DNA from: Calamus simplicifolius
Taxonomy: Eukaryota > Streptophyta > Magnoliopsida > Arecales > Arecaceae
NCBI GenBank assembly: GCA_900491605.1
Contig: UESW01005033.1
Span: 484,491 to 548,490 of the forward strand
Length of the DNA stretch: 64,000 nucleotides
Direction: 5' to 3'
Each line of letters begins with the position of its first letter. Position 1 is the first letter of the stretch. The notes beneath the pieces were generated by a model. It was not told the origin of the DNA, did no database searches, and saw only the letters and a program-made list of their open reading frames with translations. This document shows positions 59,735-64,000 of the stretch, piece by piece. A program made the translations under genes and the position numbers.

Positions 59735-60720
59735 ATGGTCGGACAAATCAACAAAGAGATGGCAGAAGACAAGATCAAAATCAAGAAATTCAATGTTCAC
59801 AATTTTGGATGGTGGAGGATGCAAATTGAGGACTACCTATATCAAAAGGATCTTTACCTTCCATTAGAGGGAAAGAAGCTGGATTCAATGAGTGACTCAG
59901 ATTGGATGATTCTGGATAGGAAAGCCCTGGACACGATCAGATTGTCGTTGACACCTCAAGTGGCGTATAATATTGCAAAGAAAAAGACCACCATGGATAT
60001 GATGATCGCTTTAACAAAACTGTATGAAAAACGTTCCATCTGAAACAAGATATTTCTTATGAAAAGGCTCTTCAATTTGAAGATGGCTGAGAATAGTTCA
60101 GTGACAGAGCATCTAAACGACTTCAACACGATGATTAATCAATTAGAGTCGGTCTCTGTTGCTTTTGATAATTCATTCAGGGCTCTTCTTTTCTTATGTT
60201 CCTTGCCAGAGAGTTGGGGCAATCTTGTGATGACAGTCAGCAACTCGGTATCAGGTAACCTTACATTCAATGATGCAGTTAGTTGTATATTGAATGATGA
60301 GATGAGAAGAAAGGCTGTGGGTGGGACTTCTACAAGTGCTGCACTCATGGTGTATACCAAAGGAAGATCACAGGAGTGGAAGAAGTCAGAGAAAGGCCGG
60401 TCCAAGAGCAGAGGAAAGTCCAAAGGGAGATTTCCCATGAAGTGTTGGAACTGCGGAAGAAAGGTCACATGAGCAAGGATTGTTGGGGTAAGAAGAAAGA
60501 AAAAGGTGTAGAGAGCAAGATAGAAGGTCAGGAAGCAAATGTTGTGAGTACTATTGAGTGTAATTTTGAGAATGTGTGCCTGTCAGCCGGCGATGAGGCA
60601 AACTCAGATCTGTGGTTTGTATACTCAGAGGCTTCTTACCATTGCAGCTCAAAGAGACACCTATTTTCGGATTTTGTCCAAGGAGATTTTGGTCATGTCA
60701 CAGTTGGCAATAGACAATAG
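59735..60720 (+). pseudogene. Copia gag and protease, broken; protease triad changed
   Basis: Gag starts at 59735 (MVGQINKEMAEDKIKIKKFN) with the usual W-containing motif (GWWRMQIEDYLYQKDLYLPL). A stop at 60041-60043 and a frame change lead to 60059-60472 (MTEHLNDFNTMINQL-type core). The CCHC knuckle (CWNCGRKGHMSKDCW) is split by a frameshift near 60465. The protease reads WFVYSEASYHCSS where the family has W-x-V-D-S-G-A-S: the catalytic Asp is Tyr and the Gly is Glu, so it cannot work. The frame stops at 60718-60720. Confidence 0.88.
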
Positions 60721-61720
60721 TGCAAATTATGGGTAAAGGAACAATTGTACTGAAGCCAGTGATAGGCGGAGAATTGAGACTTGCACAAGCCAGATACATC
60801 CCAGAGTTAAAGAAAAACCTAATTTCTACCAGCCAGCTTGATGTTGAGGGTTATGTATCCATTTTTGGTAATTCTCAGTGGAAGATTACTAAAGGGTCTA
60901 TGGTTGTTGTCAAAGGAAGCGGACATGCACTCTCTACTTCTTGGCAAACAGTGAGAGTTCAGTTTCAGTGGCAGTAGGAGACGGGTACAGTGACTACATT
61001 ATGGCACAGGAGGCTCGGTCATTTTAGTGAGAAGAACTTGAATATTCTATACAGGAGAGAGCTTCTACCTGGGCTAAAGAAGATAAATCTAGAGTTTTGT
61101 GAAGAGTGTATCTATGGTAAGCAGAAAGCAGTGAGTTTTCAGTTAGCAAGAACTCAAAAGAAGACTGAAAGGCTGGAGTTGGTCCATTCAGATGTCTGGG
61201 GTCCAGCACCAGTGGCATCATATGCGGGTAATAAGTACTTTGTCACGTTTATAGATGATTTCAGCAGGAAAGTATGGGTGTTTGCTATGAAGGAAAAGTC
61301 TGAGGTCTTTGGCATCTTCAAGAGATGGAGAGTCATGTGTGAAAGCAGATTGGAGCAAGTCTCAAGTGTCTCAAGACAGATAACGGTGGTTAATACTGCA
61401 GCAGAAAGTTTGATGTCTACTGCGCAGAGCATGAAATCAGAAGGATCAAGGCCATCCTAGGAACATCAAGCAGAATGGTGTGGCAGAAAGAATGAACAGG
61501 ACCATTCTTGAGAGAGAGAGAGGAGTATGAGGTTTGACTTAGGTCTACCTACATATTTTTGGGCGGCAGCACTAGACACCGCAGTGTATTTGATCAACAT
61601 GAGTCCATCCAGTGCATTGGATGATGGGATTCCAGAGGAGGTTTGGACAGGAAAATAGGTAAAACTTTCTTTTCTTAAAGTATTTGACTGCATTGCTTAT
61701 TCTCTGATTGAGAAAGAGAA
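60720..61720 (+). pseudogene. Copia integrase, broken
   Basis: The gag-pre-integrase region is in the frame 60720-60977 (LAQARYIPELKKNLISTSQL). The zinc-binding domain follows at 60990 (LWHRRLGHFSEKNLNIL...CEECIYGKQKA, H-x3-H...C-x2-C), then the core (ELVHSDVWGPAPV, TFIDDFSRKVWVF). Frameshifts near 61390-61460 damage the second Asp region. ERMNRTILERERG contains the third catalytic residue at about 61485-61530. Sequence continues with TYFWAAALDTAVYLINMSPSS to a stop near 61660. Confidence 0.85.
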
Positions 61721-62079
61721 GAGGAGTAAGTTAGACTCCAAGTCTACAAAGTGTGTTTTTATTGGATACGGTGGCGATGAGTATGACTACAAGCTCTGAA
61801 TTTTCAGAATAATAAGATCATTCGAAGCAGGAATGTGGTATTTGATGAAGAGCATACTTACAAAGATAGGAAGGATGCAGTAGAAGAAAAGAAATAGGAG
61901 TTTATAGAACTCGATCTGTCAGAGATGGAGAAATTCCCGAGTGCAAACTGAAGATGGACACTCCGAGGATGTGGAGAAGAAAGATGTGGTTGAAACATAC
62001 AGCCACATGCATACATCGGTACCTCAGTCGGGTCCCCACAGTTGAGGAGGACCACGAGGGTTACCAGGCCATCACAGAG

Positions 62080-63638
62080 GTATTCTACTAATGATTATGT
62101 TTTGTACACAGATTCTGGAGAGTCAAATGTTTTGTTGAAGCCATGCAGGATGAAGCTAAGGTCAAGTGGGAGTTGGCTATGAAAGAGGATGGACTCTTTA
62201 AAGCAAAACAAGACTTGGGATCTTGTGAAGTTACCATTGGCAAGAAAGATCTGTTCAACAAATGGGTGTACAATATGAAGAATGAGGTCGATGGTACCAA
62301 GAGATACAAGGCAAGGTTAGTTGTCAAGGGGTATGCACAGAAAGAGGAAATTGATTTTCAGGAGATTTTTTTCTTAGTAGTCAAGATGACATCCATCAGG
62401 TGATTCTGAGCATGATAGCAGTGGAGGATCTTCATCTAGAGCAGCTAGATGTGAAGACAACATTTCTTCATGGAGATTTGAGGAGGAGCTGTACATGCAC
62501 TAGCCAGAAGGTTTCCAGGTCAGGGGAAAGGATGACATGGTCTGCAGATTGAAGAAAAGTTTGTATGGTCTGAAGCAGGCTCCGTAGCAATGGTACCTCA
62601 AGTTTGACAGTTTCATGCTAGAGAGAGGCTTCACCAGATGCCAGTCAGATCATTGTGTGTACTTTTAGAGGTACGTTACAAATGAGTTCATTATTTTATC
62701 CTTATATGTGAACGATATACTTGTAGCAGGTTCCAGTATGATGAAGATAGAAGAGCTCAAGAAACTGATGGCAAAGAAGTTCTCAATAAAGGATTTGGGA
62801 GAGGCGAAGCAGATTCTTAGCATGAGGATCAACAGAGATAGAAAGCAACGTAAACTGTGGCTATCTCAGGAGGACTATGTAGAAAAGGTACTGAAGAGGT
62901 TCAATATGGAGAATGCAAAGGCAGTGTCAACACCTTTGGCAGCACACTTCAAGCTCAGCAAGCAATTGTGTCCAACAACTCAGAAGGCAAGGGATGAGAT
63001 GATTAGAATTCCATATGCCTCAGCCGTGGAAAGTCTAATGTATGCAATGGTTTGCACAAGACCGGATATCGCACAAGCAGTGGGAGCAGTCAGCAGGTAT
63101 ATGCATAATCCAGGCAAGGAGTACTAGAATGCAGTGAAGTGGATCTTGATATATCTCAGGGGTACGTCAACTTACAGTTTGTGCTATGGAGGTGATAGTC
63201 TTCAAGTATAGGGATTTGTAGATGCAGATCACTCTGGTGACAGAGACAGTGGGAGGAGCACCACTGGTTATGTTTTTCTGTCGGTGATACAGCAGTGAGC
63301 TAGGTATCTTAGTTGTAGAAGATAGTGGCATTATCACTACAGAAGCTGAGTATGTGGCGATCACTGAAGCTAGCAAAGAGATGATCTGATTACAAAGGTT
63401 GATGGAGGAGCTCGGCAAGGAGCACGAGTGTAATATATTATGGAGCGATAGCCAGAGCGCAGTTCACTTGGCAAGAAATCCAGCATTTCATGCAAGAACC
63501 AAGCACATTCAGCTTAGGTATCATTTCATACGCAGTGCGTTAGATGAGGAACAGTTGAAGCTGGAGAAAATTGATGGAGCTAAGAATCCTGCAGATATGT
63601 TCACCAAGGTTGTGAGCAGAGACAAGTTGAGTCTCTGT
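62080..63638 (+). pseudogene. Copia reverse transcriptase and RNase H, broken; active site YVND
   Basis: Reverse transcriptase begins near 62140 (KWELAMKEDGLFK, then KWVYNMKNEVDGTKRYKARLV-like). It continues through EQLDVKTTFLHGDL, KKSLYGLKQAP with an adjacent stop, and LYVNDILVAGSS, where the first Asp of the YVDD box is Asn. The frame 62708-63127 has SIKDLGEAKQILSMRI and CTRPDIAQAVGAVSRYM. RNase H appears as FVDADHSGDRDS-type sequence near 63220 and ILWSDSQSAVHLARNPAFH at 63437. It ends at NPADMFTKVVSRDKLSLC near 63635. At least six stops interrupt it. Confidence 0.9.
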
Positions 63639-64000
63639 TGTGTTGGCCCAGATGACAGCCCAAGAGGGGGGGGATGAATTGGGTTCTTTAAAAAATTATC
63701 CCCTTTTGAAAAAATGTTTGCTTAAGATGAATGAAAGTAAATGCAAAGCAATATAAAGCACAATCAATGAGATAGAGACAATAGAAGCACGGCAAATACA
63801 AAGATTTTATAGTGGTTCGGTGTATCCAACACCTACGTCCACTCCCAAGATTCACTTGGGTCCACACTATAACCTCCTCGATTACAGCCAAGTTGTTTTA
63901 CAAGCTCACAACCCAAACTTGTTGTTTACCTGGGATCACAACGAACCCAGCCAGTTTTCGGGCTCACCAGCACACAACCCTAAACTCAAGCTATTCTAGC
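63639..64000. mobile_element. Start of another LTR-like repeat, cut by the window end
   Basis: Copia coding similarity ends at about 63638 and TGTTGGCCCAGATGAC follows, with a G run at 63666-63673 and GATGAATTGGG. The stretch TAGTGGTTCGGTG at 63811-63823, with TCCAACACCTACGTCCACTCC close behind, is a motif I associate with repetitive plant LTRs. Family, strand and full size cannot be seen. Confidence 0.4.

Larger units (their letters stand above)
59213..63638 (+). mobile_element. Ty1/copia retrotransposon, Tork-like, decayed and 3'-truncated
   Basis: The order on the + strand is LTR remnant, primer-binding site, gag, protease, integrase, reverse transcriptase and RNase H, which is the copia order. 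The integrase tail includes SALDDGIPEEVWTG, as in Tork-like elements. Many stops and frameshifts break it. RNase H similarity stops near 63638, and I find no 3' LTR in the window; an unrelated repeat begins there. The 5' LTR start at 59213 (TGTTGGAGATT) is a guess; its end at 59699 is better supported. Confidence 0.85.

Noticed and set aside
1..64000. A wholly new defence, toxin or regulatory system
   Set aside because: All clear coding segments outside the two host genes fit known plant transposon families; the unassigned frames are too short or broken to support such a claim.

Overview
The window looks like nuclear DNA of a flowering plant, probably a monocot outside the grasses. The evidence is two spliced plant genes with short AT-rich introns, and a dense layering of plant transposon families: chromovirus, Tat-type Ty3/gypsy, Tork-like Ty1/copia, MULE, hAT, RTE LINE and an Au-like SINE. 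I cannot name the species. A palm is only a guess. There are no bacterial-style operons, and I recognised no tRNA or rRNA genes.

Only two ordinary host genes are well supported, and they lie tail to tail. The first is an FLX-like 2 homologue on the + strand, with coding exons at 27268-29603 and a likely non-coding first exon ending at 19586. The second is a plant type-2 tryptophan synthase beta chain on the - strand (31415-35832), with six exons in the model, including one GC-AG intron. Both have a transposon close to the 5' end. A chromovirus ends about 0.2-0.4 kb upstream of the FLX-like first exon, and a MULE begins about 0.46 kb upstream of the proposed TSB start codon.

Layout: 1-11859 is AT-rich, with a CT-rich leader-like block near 0.9-1.3 kb, a hAT element with a perfect 8-bp target duplication (7282-8080) and RTE LINE 3' fragments (about 10.94-11.56 kb). 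11860-19222 is a complete but frameshifted chromovirus on the - strand. 19223-29603 is the FLX-like gene, whose roughly 7.7-kb first intron holds a deleted Tat-like element. 31415-35832 is the TSB gene. 36288-40383 is a MULE carrying a plant mobile domain gene that converges on a broken mudrA-like gene. 40384-44183 is AT-rich intergenic DNA. 44184-58599 is a 14.4-kb Tat-lineage retrotransposon on the - strand, carrying extra + strand units that are antisense to gag-pol. 59.2-63.64 kb is a decayed copia element on the + strand, and 63639-64000 is the start of another repeat.

The most interesting structures are the antisense, apparently spliced transposase_28-like gene and the neighbouring + strand units in the Tat element; the MULE deletion junction that joins the 3' ends of a mobile-domain gene and mudrA; and the palindrome clusters in the MULE ends. 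Nothing here amounts to a wholly unknown system that I can prove.
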